Shown: piece after piece, positions 33,422-45,934 of the stretch
Layout of the letters: each line of letters starts with the position of its first letter
How positions within the stretch are numbered: the stretch's first letter is position 1
NCBI RefSeq assembly: GCF_041734735.1
Contig: NC_134901.1
Span: 16,512,302-16,576,301, forward strand
Reading direction: 5' to 3'
DNA from: Babylonia areolata
Lineage: Eukaryota > Mollusca > Gastropoda > Neogastropoda > Buccinidae
Length of the DNA: 64,000 nt
Notes under the pieces: model-generated
What the model saw: only the letters and a program-made list of their open reading frames with translations
The model's database searches: none
Told to the model about the DNA's origin: nothing
Translations under genes and position numbers: made by a program

Positions 33422-33711
33422 ATAACTCTTCCACTGCCACAGGCAACTTTAGTCAACAAGACAGTTCACCTCCATAGGCAACTTCAGTAGACATCAAGTG
33501 GTCATAACAGTTTTTCACACTGTAACAAAACTTGACAGCCAACTTTCCAGTGCAATAGGAAATTGTTTAACCTTCCCCCATCCCCCACCCCAGAACCAAG
33601 GTTGAAGTCAACTGTGTTGTTCTGACAAAAACTGAATCATGTGAATGAGAGCATTTATTGTCAAATTTTTGGTGCTGGGGGGGCATTTTTGACACAGAAA
33701 CTTAGAGTTAA
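33422..33711. mobile_element. Old relative of the 3355 MITE
   Basis: It shares CACTGTAACAAAACTTGACA-like blocks and the overall order with the 3355 element. Termini are decayed (ATAACTCTTCCACTGCC to GAGTTAA). Confidence 0.6.
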
Positions 33712-34439
33712 GAAGGTTGACTTGCAAGACTGATTATGAGCAAATTCTAAACCAAATGTGAAGGTGATAATTGTGTGTGTGTGTGGATTTGTGTGTTTAT
33801 ACAAAAGTCGTTATAAATATTATGCATGTTTCAATTTTAAAAAGCACTTTTTAACATTAAAGTACCAGACTCCATAGTAAATCAGGATTTAAAAAAATTC
33901 TAAACATGCTGTTGCTTTCCTAAAACCAAAAACAAAAAACACCTGTTAATCCTCCAAACTGTTTATTCTTTTTCCAATCTTGTTTTCGTATCATAGCAGA
34001 TAATAATGGGAATAATTAATAATATAACTGTATGGCTTTCGACTACATCTTACTGTACAGTTGTCTTCCAGGTTATTTCTGTGAACAAGCTCTGGTTTTG
34101 TATGTTTGATTGTGTTTCTATTCATCGTATTCTGACACACTTTTGCATTTTATCGACATGGACTGGTAAATCAAATAAATGTATGTGTGCATGTATGTAT
34201 GCATGCATGCATACATATATGTATGTATTATATGTGTATGTGTGTATGTATGCATGTATATATGTATTCGTGTACGTGTGTATGTATGTATGTCTGTACG
34301 TATGTATGTGTACAGAATTCACAAAAAATGTGCCTTTCTTGCATTAAGTTGGCAAATATTTTCGTTGGCGGTGCATTGTGTAATCAAAGAAACCCACTAA
34401 CCTGTAAAATGCTACCCAAAATAGCTGCTTTTGTAAATA

Positions 34440-34720
34440 TGAAGTCGTAAATACTTTCTCAAATAAGCATGCAGTTCTGTCATTTGGCGATTGGCAACAA
34501 CATGTTTACGCAGCCATACTGAATGAAAAACGATAACAATACCGTCAAGAAACTGTAATTTGATTGGTTCAGAACAGTCAGTATCCAATCAAAAAACAGA
34601 TAACACCTCTGTTGGAGACGTGAAAGAATGCACAGGGGAAATAACTACAAAAAGCTGTGCAAAGTTCGAAAGTACTGACGCCGCATCTGGAAAAGAGAGG
34701 AGAAACGTAAAACTATTAAC
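34440..34720. promoter_or_regulatory. Candidate bidirectional promoter for TBC1D32 and DHRS1
   Basis: The two genes diverge, and this interval between them is unusually free of repeats. It carries three CCAAT boxes: ATTGG at 34490 and 34563, and CCAAT at 34585. A GTAAAA donor-like site on the plus strand near 34706 could end a non-coding DHRS1 exon. GTAAAC on the minus strand near 34512 could do so for TBC1D32. No TATA box is convincing. The assignment is inferred from position and motifs. Confidence 0.4.
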
Positions 34721-34835
34721 TGATTATCCATTTGTTTAATTCTGTTGAACCGATATTAATTGATTATCCATTTGTTTAATTCTGTTGAACCGATATTAAT
34801 TGATTATCCATTTGTTTAATTCTGTTGAACCGATT
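34721..34835. repeat. 40-bp tandem repeat, three copies
   Basis: Three near-identical units begin at 34721, 34761 and 34801 with TGATTATCCATTTGTTTAAT. They sit just beside the putative promoter interval. The lack of divergence suggests a recent expansion. Confidence 0.95.
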
Positions 34836-36480
34836 TTTTTTCCTGCAGCAACACGCTGCCCCGGAGCTGAACTCAGGGGTGTGTGGTTGGGGTACTGAGG
34901 CTGCTTTTGACCCTCTTCTATTCTTTTGTTGTCCCAAATAGACCTATTTTTATGTTTTTTCTTACGCCTCTGCGCACACAGGTTAACAAGAGTCAGTGAT
35001 GACGGCTGACCTTCCAAATTGAAGATAATGCATTTAGTCAACAGGTCTGCACGAGCGATCCTGGCAAAACTGAGTTTGCTGAACATCGAAAGAAAGTCCT
35101 ATTTTAGTGATTATGTAATTTGTAAATTTTTCTTTCATGCACATCTCCCTGAGTTCCTGGGGAGATATAGTCTACAATTGTACATTACTATAAGTAGTAG
35201 TAGTAGCAGAATCATCATCAGTATTATCATCATCATCATCATCTATCATTATGATCATGAAACCAGGAACAATCAACTAGAGTTTTTGTTGTTGTTTTTG
35301 GGGTTGTTTTTTTTACTTGTACCAGTTGATGCCAGAGAATTTTGTAATATGTATGTAATATGTGTGTGTGTGTGTGTGATCAGGATCAGGATTTGGGGCG
35401 TTGTTAGAAACAACTTAGCCATTTTTTGCTTTTTATGCCCCTTCAGATTTACTCCTTTTTATTGTTGGTCAGGACTTAAAGAGTCAGTCATATTCTCAGA
35501 ATTAGCTGTCAAGCTTTTCTTACATCTAAGAGTGTTCCCTTTTAGAGTAGTCAGCGCTTTGATGGTATTCCCTTCCCTACTTTACCCTACCCTTTGTCTG
35601 GCCTTTGAACTACTGTCTTACACCATGCCTCTATCTCTCCTCCTCCTCTTCTCAAATTATGTGAAAGTACCACACCTTCACTGTCAGTCATGGTCAGTCG
35701 CTCAGAAATGATGTCTGATCAGTGATTGGATGGATGGGCTGAAAAAAGAGTCAAATGTTACCAGATATCGTCACTGCCATCACCTTCAAGTTAAAACAAA
35801 TAGTAAGACAAGGCAGATCCATCTCTCATCATTATACTCATGCATAATGATCAGCACAGCGTGTTTGAGTTGTGTAAATCCACAGATTGGGACCACTGTC
35901 TTCACATGACAAAGTGTCTGCCGCCTTTTTGGCATGTGAGGCAAACTCTCTTGACACGCTTGCTCCAAGTGGTCAAGTTAGCAAATCATTATGGAGAAAA
36001 AGGGGTCTTCCGCCTGACAAATGCTCACATAAATTTACGTTTTTAATCCAGACACATTAAACTATCCATTCAGAGTCTGTTTATGTTCATTGTACCAAAC
36101 TCCGATGAAGGAAAAATCAAAATACATGCAGGACGTCAGTGGACGTCCAATACTGTTACAGGCACTTTGGCAACACTTTTTGCAGGACGTCATCTCACAT
36201 CTTATAGGCAATGGTTAATCTCTGTTGTTTGTTTTCACCTTTATTCTTCTGGTTTGCACTGTCACTAAGGTTGTACAACTAATGACACGGAACATTTCAA
36301 TGTTTTTGTCATCATACACACATGACATGCATGCACATACATAGTCATAAAGTAATGACCAAAGATTGTTTTTATTTATGACAACTGGTACCGGATAGTA
36401 TGCAACAACAATGACCAGATGTAAAACAGTATGTATGTAATGTGAGTTTACTGTAGCTCTGGCTTGTATTTCAGTGTCAG
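34836..36480. other. Probable DHRS1 5'UTR intron
   Basis: No exon supported. An open frame at 35019-35711 is low complexity with no family resemblance. Confidence 0.5.
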
Positions 36481-36492
36481 TCTTTCAGTATG

Positions 36493-36493
<1 letters not shown>

Positions 36494-36535
<42 letters not shown>
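36494..36535. repeat. (GT)n microsatellite
   Basis: Clean GT run upstream of DHRS1 exon 1. Confidence 0.95.
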
Positions 36536-36537
<2 letters not shown>

Positions 36538-36539
<2 letters not shown>

Positions 36540-36640
36540 ATTTTCTTTTTTCTTCTTCTCATTTTTTTTTTTCCCCTTCTTCTTCTTCTTCTTTTTTTCT
36601 TCTTCTTCTTCTTTTTTTTTTTTTTTATATTTGTTTGTTT
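36538..36640. repeat. (TTC)n/poly-T pyrimidine tract before DHRS1 exon 1
   Basis: A ~100-bp pyrimidine run follows (GT)n and leads into the acceptor ttctctag of the first coding exon. It probably serves as its polypyrimidine tract. Confidence 0.85.
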
Positions 36641-36656
36641 GTTCTCTAGGAGAAAC

Positions 36657-36774
36657 ATGGCCTCTGTGAAACCACTTGCAGGAAAAGTGTGCATTGTGAC
36701 GGGTGCCACTAGAGGAATAGGTAAAGGTATAGCACTGCAGTTGGGGGCTGCCGGGGCAACTGTCTACATTACAG
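36657..36774 (+). CDS. DHRS1: DHRS1 coding exon 1
   Basis: 118 bases from the ATG encode [16 protein letters not shown] and [20 protein letters not shown] to YIT. The acceptor ttctctag at 36649 leaves seven 5'UTR bases before the ATG, so at least one non-coding exon lies upstream. The donor is gtactt. Confidence 0.95.
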
Positions 36775-36842
36775 GTACTTGTACACATTTACTGCACCAT
36801 GTACGTATCGTTATGATGGCTTATCATTTTTCTTGTTCAGTT

Positions 36843-36875
<33 letters not shown>

Positions 36876-37558
36876 GGGTGGGTGGGGGTGGGGGGGTTCT
36901 GACTACCAGATCAGATCTGTAAAAAGAAGGGAACTTTGTTTCTGTGTATGTGCGCGGTCTGACAACAAGCATATGAACACTGCAAAAAATTTCAAAACTT
37001 CCAGAAAGCCGGGAAACTAAAAGGAGATATGTTTAAACAAAGGTATTGTCAATTGTGTATTTATATATATATATATATATGCAAAGGCTTGGAAATTATA
37101 CCTTCTCCTAAATCATACCTTTATCCATTTTTGAAAACATTGGATGTATCATATATGTGGTCAGATTTTTTATTCCCTGGGTTGTTGTCTTCATTTGCAC
37201 CTGCAGATGAAAAATTAAAAAAAAAATAGTGGGAACATTATAAAAAGAAAAAGGGTAAACTCATTCATTTCATCTGGGTTGTTTTGTCTGACATCTTGCT
37301 TTGAATTCCATGTGACCCTTGCTTTTAATATCTCTCTGGTGATAAATGTGGTGTGAATTATCGGAAACTGTAAAATAGTAATGAAAACAATGAATGTATA
37401 TATTTCTTTCAAATGAGATGGCAACATGCTGTCAGTTTTATTTTGCAGAGAGTGTAATTTTGATACTGTACCTCAGTAAGTTTGTAATATCAGACTGGTG
37501 GTATGATTTACCAGCTCGAGGTATAAAATTTCTCATGTCATTCTGCTGAACACACACA

Positions 37559-37648
<90 letters not shown>

Positions 37649-40496
37649 GTTACGAACCCTACAGGACCACTATGAAAAACGGTTAATGGCTGGTGGTTTT
37701 AATACCCATTCCCCATACTGGGACACATACTGTAAAATGACCATCAACAATCGCTTTGTTGAAAATACAGTGGGTTTATCTTTCTTATTCCGTCATTGAT
37801 CTCAGTGGTGTTTGCATAGAAAATTTTGACAGCTTATACACTAAATTCATGGAAACATTTTGTCTGCTGCTGACACATCTGTTCCTGTATCTAGTATATG
37901 TAGTTCAGTAACAATCAGACAAACATTCCGGCAAATGTTTGGAGGAGTGAATAATACAAATCAGGCAAAAAAGCTAAAAACCTAGCATTTAGAGTGTATT
38001 ACAAAGACCAAGATTCGTTTCATTTCAGCCAATTGGTATTACAAAGAATTTTATTAGCAATTGTTTGCTTATGACTAAACCGTGAGGAAAGCTCAGAAAT
38101 AAAATGTTTCTTCCATATTTGCTTCAACCATTGTTGTTTGTGTCTTTTTCCTGTATTTGGTCCAATATCAGTCACATATGGTACGATTTCAGATCCAGTA
38201 TTTGGATATTGGACCAGTTGATGAATTAAAATTTTTCTTCTTCACATGCTGAAATATAATTTTCGCAAATGACGTCTCTGGCATCCATAGTCTGGTGCTT
38301 TGGCTGTCAATCACCATTGAAATAGGAATGGTGTGTTGATTTGGATGCATGGTAAACTACTTTGTTCTTAGGGAATTAAGTATCCAGGTCTTTAACACCC
38401 CACCCATCCACCCCACCCCCACCCCCTCCTCCCCCTCTCTGTCTCTCTCTCATGAAAATGACCCATTGGTTTTGTGGTGACCCGGTCAATTGACCAATAC
38501 TTGGTGTCCTGAACCAAACCAAACCTCAGCAAAGATCTCATTTAAATAGTTTGAACAGTTTTTCTATAGATGTCCAAGCATCCAGTGGATACTGTTTGGG
38601 TTTTTTTTTATGGGTATAGGAACACACATGTCAGGTTGTATGCAGTTTTTATTGTTTGTGTATTTGTTGAAATGAATTGTTCTGTGGCAGGTCGCACGCT
38701 GAAGAGACGGGGAGGTGATCAGATAGGAGGTAGTCTTGAAGAGACAGCTGCTGAGGTGTGTATGTTTGTGTGTGTGTGTGTTGTCTGTGTGTGTGGTGTG
38801 AAAGTGTGTATGTTTGTAAGTGAGTCAGGGTATATGATATGTTAAAGATCTTGGGGGTCCCAAGGACTATTTTATATCTTGGGGGTCCCAAGGACTATTT
38901 TACCACAGTACTGCACAAGGGAGTCCTATACCACTTCAGAGGCTCACTACATTGCTGCCACACAATGTAGTTAAATCTGCATTGCTACATGCATAAAAAG
39001 GCAGCCATAACTTACACTCATAATCGTCAAGGTTTCTGGGCCAAGAAGTGGTGAAGCGAAAGAATTTGTATTTACAGCAGATGTTCTTTCCATCAGACTG
39101 AGCTGCCATTCTCAGTTTTCACTCTTTCCATGCCTTCATTCTAGAAATGTTCTAGAACACCGCAAGGGCCTGCTTGTTTTATGTGTAGCATACCCTCTCC
39201 ATTATCAAAATAGCAGGGACACAGTGTGTATTTATGTGTTATCAGGAGCCTTGGTGAGTGAACAAATTATCATTGCATGTATATTTGCTCAGTCGATCAG
39301 AAGCCCTGTTAAGAGGAGGAAAGTGGCAGAATGGTTAAGACGCTCAGCTGCCAATACAGAGAGTTCATAAGGGTGTGGGTTTGGATCCCACTCTCGCCCT
39401 TTCTCCAAAGTTTGACTGGAAAACTGAGTGTCTAGTCTTTCAGATGAGACAATAAACCTAGGTCTCATGTGCAGCACACACTTGGCGCGCTGGAAAAGAA
39501 CCCGTGGCAACGAGAGTGTTGCCCTCTGACAAAATTATGTAAAAAGAAATCCACTCTGATAGGTACACAAATATATAAGCAATGCACTCAAGGCCTGACA
39601 AGCACGTTGGGTTATGCTGCTGTCAGGCATCTGCCTTGCAGATGTGGTGTAGCGTATATGGATTTGTCTGAACGCAGTGACGCCTGCTTGAGAAACGGAA
39701 ACTGAAACAGAGAATAAGTTATCTCCTTACTTGAATATGCTCAGTCGGTCTGATTTGTTGTGGAGCCAGTTTGCCCAACACACAGCTGCGTGACGCAGGT
39801 GGCAGGGAAAGGAGGAAAGTGCATTCCCCTGCAGTGTGACCACAGCAAAGACGAAGACGTCCAGCGACTGTTTGATCAGGTCGCCCGTGAGCAGGACGGA
39901 CAGCTGGACGTTCTGGTGAACAATGCGTACAGTGGGGTGCAGGTCAGTTACCACACTCCTGTTACATCATGGTAATAGTGGTAATAATCATAATAGTAGT
40001 AATGATAATAATAGCTGGACATTTATCAGCGCCTTCCTCATTGCACAAAGCGCTTTACAATCCACACACAAACGCATACGAAACACACCCAGTCCACAAC
40101 TCACAATCATGCACAATAAACATATACACGCGCTTACAAACTCATACGTACAATACAAACATACATACATACATACATAGATACACACATAAATTCGATG
40201 CACAACAATACAGTGTTACAAATATACCTACACAATCAATAATAATGATCATAAGAATAATAATGATAATGGTAATGACAGTGCATGTATAGACAGCTTT
40301 CTAACCTCTCAAAACGCTTGACAAGGACTTGTCAGTCAGTCAAAGCACACGAGGACATGCATACAAACATGCGCGCACACACGCACACACACACGTATGC
40401 ATACACGCATGCGTGGAAGAAATAGTTGTGGATCAGCAGATTACAAAATTGATAACATAGATAATAGAACACACACACACACACAAACACACATGC

Positions 40497-40536
<40 letters not shown>

Positions 40537-43480
40537 GCATGCATGCATGCGTGGAAAAATTAGTTGTGGATCAGCAGATTACAAAATTGATAACATAAAT
40601 AATAGAATGGAGTGCTTTGATTATGTAGAGACTGCTCGCAAGAGACTGACTTTAGACTGAATTAGGAGGATATGAGTGATGGACTGAAAAATGCAGTTTT
40701 TCAGTGAATTCCAGGTTTGCACAGCTGATGTATTTCCATGGCTACTAACCGAAAACAATATTAGGCAAGCGATGTATGGCTGTGTGTTTTCGAGTTATAA
40801 GGTGTAATAATAATTATAACTATGATAACGCTAGTGATAAATCTGACGGGGGTGTATGATGACCAGTCAGACTGCATATCACACGACACTGGTAGTGTCA
40901 GTGTTTGGGAAATTCTTTTTCCACTAATAGATGTGACATGTGAATGTTGCAGGCAATAGCTGATTCCTTCAAGACACCATTCTGGGAACAAGATATTGGA
41001 ATCTGGGATGAAATCAACAATGTTGGGTTAAGGTGTGTGGAGTGAGGCTTCACATGCATATTTTCACAAACAAAATGTGTGTCCAGTGATTGTTTTCCCT
41101 TTCCATAAAATGAATGCGTGCATGTGTTGTATCTGTGTGCGCATTGTGTGTTGTGTGTATATGAGTGTGCGAAAGAGCTTTGTTCCAAAACCGTCACCCT
41201 TATCACACATACATAACACATGCATGTGCACACATACGCATGCATACCAATAATTGTGACCTTCCCATGAAATATCAACAGCTACAAGCAATGTAATCTG
41301 CCTTTTGTGTGTATATGTGCATGCGTCCTTTCTCTAATGACTAATGTCATTTCTAAAGAATAAATGAAAATGATCCATAAACCTGTATGTAGATTTATTT
41401 CTTAATCCGTGTAACAAAGCCACCTGCCATGCATGATTTTTCTTTTTCAATCAAGTCAGTAATATACAATACTGAATAGGAATATGCCACCAAAAAAAAA
41501 AAAAAAAGAAAGAACAAAAGAAGAAAAGAAACCTCATGTCTACAGCTGACCAACCCAGTATAACATGCAGGGAAAGCCCCTATCTCTCATTCTCATTTCC
41601 AGTTTCTGGTATTGCAGTGTTGCTTTGTTCACCATTTAAACCCCTTGGCCCTTTAACATGACGGGGTGTGACAGAGAGCCGTGGGAAAGGACACATACCA
41701 CAGTGAAAGCACAATGGGTGATGGTCCAGTTTAGCATTAATTTGTCAGTGCATGTGAAGCACTTATTCCCCCCCTCCCCACCCCCCACCCCCACCCCAAA
41801 AAAATGTAGACGTTTTTTTGTTGACTGGTTCTCATGTATAGATTTTGGGGTAATGCAGATCCAGTATAACCTGTCTTCCTATGAAGCAGGGATTACTTCT
41901 GGTGTTCTGTGATCTATTGATTTTAGGGTAGCATATGTGGTATGACCTATCTTCCTGTGAGCAGGAATCGACATGGGTGCTCTGTGATCTATACATTTTA
42001 GGATAGCAGATGTGGTTTAACCCTTTGAGCCCTGACCACTGCTTTACCGGTGGTGGGGAGGGGTGGCATAATGCCTGGCCACCGGTTGAGCGGTGCGTGA
42101 ACACTTGTGTCGTGTTTTGCTATTGGTTGACTTATATTGAAGAGCCAATCAGAAAAACCGTAATATTCTGACGTCAGCGAACGTAGTACCAACATTGCCG
42201 CACCTTTTCACTGTGTTTTGTGCATGTGCTTTGGATAAAAAAGATCGATTTCTACCATGAAGCGTGCAGAGTCTCAACGTGACACGCCTCCTTTGATCAA
42301 CTGATTCTGCATGCTCAGATTCATTTTCAACATCACTATCTGTAGCAAAATCATCCGATTCGAATTCCACCTCACTATCAGAGTAATCATTGTCATACTC
42401 TACTTCTGATAAATCATCAAGCATATCAGTTACTTGCTGCGTTGTGTACAGTTGTTTTCTCGCACGTTTTGTCCCTGATTTCTGCACTGACGGGCCAGGT
42501 TGAGACTTAACACGCTTCAAGTGTTTACGCACCACTCAACCGGTGGCTGGGCATTATGTCATTTTTCTCTGCCACCGGTAAAGCGGTGGTCAGGGCTAAA
42601 AGGGTTTAATACCAATTATTTGCAAATTTTGGCTCAGGAGCTCAGGCAGAAGGGTTAAAATTGCTCAGGAACTTGGGGCTCAAAGGGTTAACTTGTCTTC
42701 CTGCGAGCAGGAATCGATATGGGTGTTATGTGATCTGTAGATTTTAGGGTAGCAGATGTGGTTTAACCTGTCTTCCTGTGTGTAAGAATCATTATGTGTG
42801 TTCTGTGATGTATAGATTTTAGGGTAGGCACATGTGGTATTAATAATGTATAACCTGTCTTCATGCGAGCAGGAATTACTATGGGTACTCTGTGATCTAT
42901 AGAATTTAGGGTGGGCAGATGTATTACATATAACCTGTCTTCGTGTGAGCATGAATCACTATGGGTGCTCTGTGATCTATAGATTTTAGGGTAGGCAGAT
43001 GTGGTACTAATAATGTATAACCTGTCTTCATGTGAACAGGAATCACTTTTGGAGCTATGTGATCTGTAAAATTTAGGGTGGGCAGATGGTACATTACGTA
43101 TAACCTGTCTCCCTGTGTGTAGGAATCACTACCGGTGCTCTGTGCTTGCGTCCAAGCTGATGGTGCCACGGAAACAAGGACTGATCGTCAACGTGTCGTC
43201 AGTCGGAGGACTGTCCTACCTCTTCAATGTCGCCTATGGCGTTGGGAAAGAAGCGGTAAGGTGACATGTCGTTTCTGGACTTGTTTGTGAGGGGAGGGAG
43301 GCATGGTGGGGAGAAACGCTCTTGTGTAGTAGACACGTACGTTCATGTGTCCAACACACACACACGCAAACACACTCAAACATGCACACATGCAGAGCGC
43401 ACATGTAAACATGAGTATGTGCATGCATCACGCAAGCACACCCACCCAAGCTCAAACGTGTACGTGAATATGCATGTGTA

Positions 43481-43516
<36 letters not shown>

Positions 43517-45728
43517 TTTGTCTGACCCTAGGCAATATCAAAACTTTTGAGTATGTTTTTGCATGTCTAAGCTAGGGCTGGTAACAAAAAGCTATTTTTT
43601 CATGCTGTTACAGTATTGATGATTTGATTTTGTTTTGGTCTCCTGGTCATTGACAGTTCAGAGATTGAACCCAAAGCCGCAACGTTTCTTTTTTTTTTTC
43701 TTTTTCTTTTTCTTTTTAAAGAGAAAGCTACTCCTGCTTGTGAGTGGTGGAATCATTAGATAGTTTTCTGTTTATGAATGTGGTTAACGTTTTTTGACTC
43801 ACTTGTGTAAACAAAGTGAGTCTATGTTTTAACCCAGTGTTCGGTTGTCTGTGTGTGTGTGTGTCTGTGTGTCCATGGTAAACTTTAACATTGACATTTT
43901 CTCTGCAAATACTTTGTCAGTTGACACCAAATTAGGCATAAAAATAGGAAAAATTCACTTCTTTCCAGTCATCTTGTTTAAAACAATATTGCACCTCTGG
44001 GATGGGCACAAAAAAATAAAATATGAAGCCTAATTATATGCAAACTGCATTTACTGTTATATTTATATTTTTCTGTATTCTCTAAACTTGACACTTTGAC
44101 CTCTTATTCTGACACAACAACAAGAGGAGTCATTATTATCATTTTTTGTTCAAACAGGAATTTCTTTTGCTAAGCATGGAATTTTTATTTATTTTGCAAA
44201 CGTTTTGGTGCAGATAGTAAAAAAGGGAAATTACTCTGTAATTAATGCTAGGGGACTTAATTTATCACAAGTGAGTCTTGAAGGCCTTGCCTCTCTTGTT
44301 CATGTTTAGTTATCTCCTTTTCTCTTTGTGTCTGTGGGCTGCAGCTCTCGCCTTCACTCGTATTTTTGAGTGGGCTTTTACATGTATGGCTGTTCTTACC
44401 CCGCACTTCAGACAGCCATGCTCTGTTTTCAGGGGATGTTCATGTTGGGCATGTTCAAGTTTCCATAACCCACCAACTCTGATATGACTTACTGGAACTT
44501 CAGCATGTGTTATTTTTCATTCCACATGTTATACACACTTAGGGGCACTAGTAAGTCTGCACATATGTTGATCTGGGAAACTGGAAAAAAAAAAAAGCAT
44601 GTGTATACGCATGAATAGGGTTCAAGCACTAGCAGGTATGCTGAACTGGGAGATCAGAAAACATCTGTACCCTAAATTCAACAAACACTGCCAGGATTTG
44701 AAGTAACAAAGGGTTTTTTTTTGTGTGTGTGTGTTGTTGTTGTTTTTTTTGGGTTTTTTTGTTTTTTTAAATTACAGTGCGACCGCATGGCGGCAGATTG
44801 TGCCAAGGAACTGAAGAAACACGAGGTGGCATTCGTTAGCCTGTGGCCAGGACTGGTTACGACAGAGATGATCACAAGCCTAGTCAAGGAGGACCAATTC
44901 AAAGTGAATATCCTGTAACACGTGTGTGTGTGGGTGTGGGTGTGTGTGGGTGTGTGTGTGTGTGTGTGTGTGTTTGAAAATCATACAGGAGAAATTGATG
45001 GTGAACATCCTGTAACATGTGGGTAATTGTGTGAGAGAATTATATAAGGAGAAATATGTGGTGAATATCCTGCATTGTGTGTGTGTGTATTGGTGTGTGT
45101 GGGTGTTTGAAAATCATACAGGAGAAATTGATGGTGAACATCCTGTAACATGTGGGTAATTGTGTGAGAGAATTATATAAAGAGAAATATGTGGTGAATA
45201 TCCTGAAATGTGTATGTGTGTGGGGGGGAATTTGACAAAGAGAAACTTATGGTGAATATCTTGTAACGTGTGTGTGTGTGTGTGCATGTGTGTGAAAATT
45301 ATACAAGGAGAAATATATGGTGAATATTGTGTAATGTGTGTGTGTGTGTGTGAAAATTAAACAAGAAGAAATTTTATGGAGAATATCGTGTAATGTTTGC
45401 GTGTGTCTGAAAATTATACCAGGAGAAATTTATAGTGAATATATTGTGTTTGTTTGTGTGCGTGTGTGTGTGAAAATCATACAAGAAGAAATTTATAGTG
45501 AAAATCCTGAATGTATGCATTTGTGTGAAAATCATACAAGGAGAAATTTTTGGTGAATTTTCCTGTAACATCAGTGCATGTGTGAAAATTATATAAAGAG
45601 AAATTTATGGTGAATATCCTGTAATGCATATGCGTGTGTGTGAAAATTGTACAAAGAAAAATTTAAGGTGACTATCCTATATATGTGGGTATGTGTGTAT
45701 GAAAATATTACAAGGAAAACAAATGCAT

Positions 45729-45768
<40 letters not shown>

Positions 45769-45896
45769 AGAGAGAAAATGATATCAGAACAAATTTATGG
45801 GGAATATTCTGAAAATGTGTGTTTGTGTGTATGAATATTATACAAGAACAAACATATGGTAAATATCCTACAATGTGTGGTTGTGTGTGTGTGTGC

Positions 45897-45934
<38 letters not shown>

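Larger units (their letters stand above)
41833..43145 (+). repeat. Array of ~75-90-bp units copying the DHRS1 exon 5 acceptor
   Basis: About eight units contain CCTGTCTTCCTGTG, then an AG, then GAATCACTATGGGTGCTCTG, then TATAGATTTTAGGGT. The true exon 5 junction, CCTGTCTCCCTGTGTGTAG followed by GAATCACTACCGGTGCTCTG, is the terminal unit. Several copies keep a usable pyrimidine tract and AG. The array is split by a TTAA-flanked element at 42017-42691. Confidence 0.92.

Noticed and set aside
35019-35711. 230-codon plus-strand frame upstream of DHRS1
   Set aside because: It is rich in Ile/Ser runs from (ATC)n repeats. No domain or signal of coding constraint.
42149-42535. Host gene encoding an acidic nuclear protein
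   Set aside because: The frame lies wholly inside a TTAA-flanked element with inverted ends, so it is better read as a transposase remnant.
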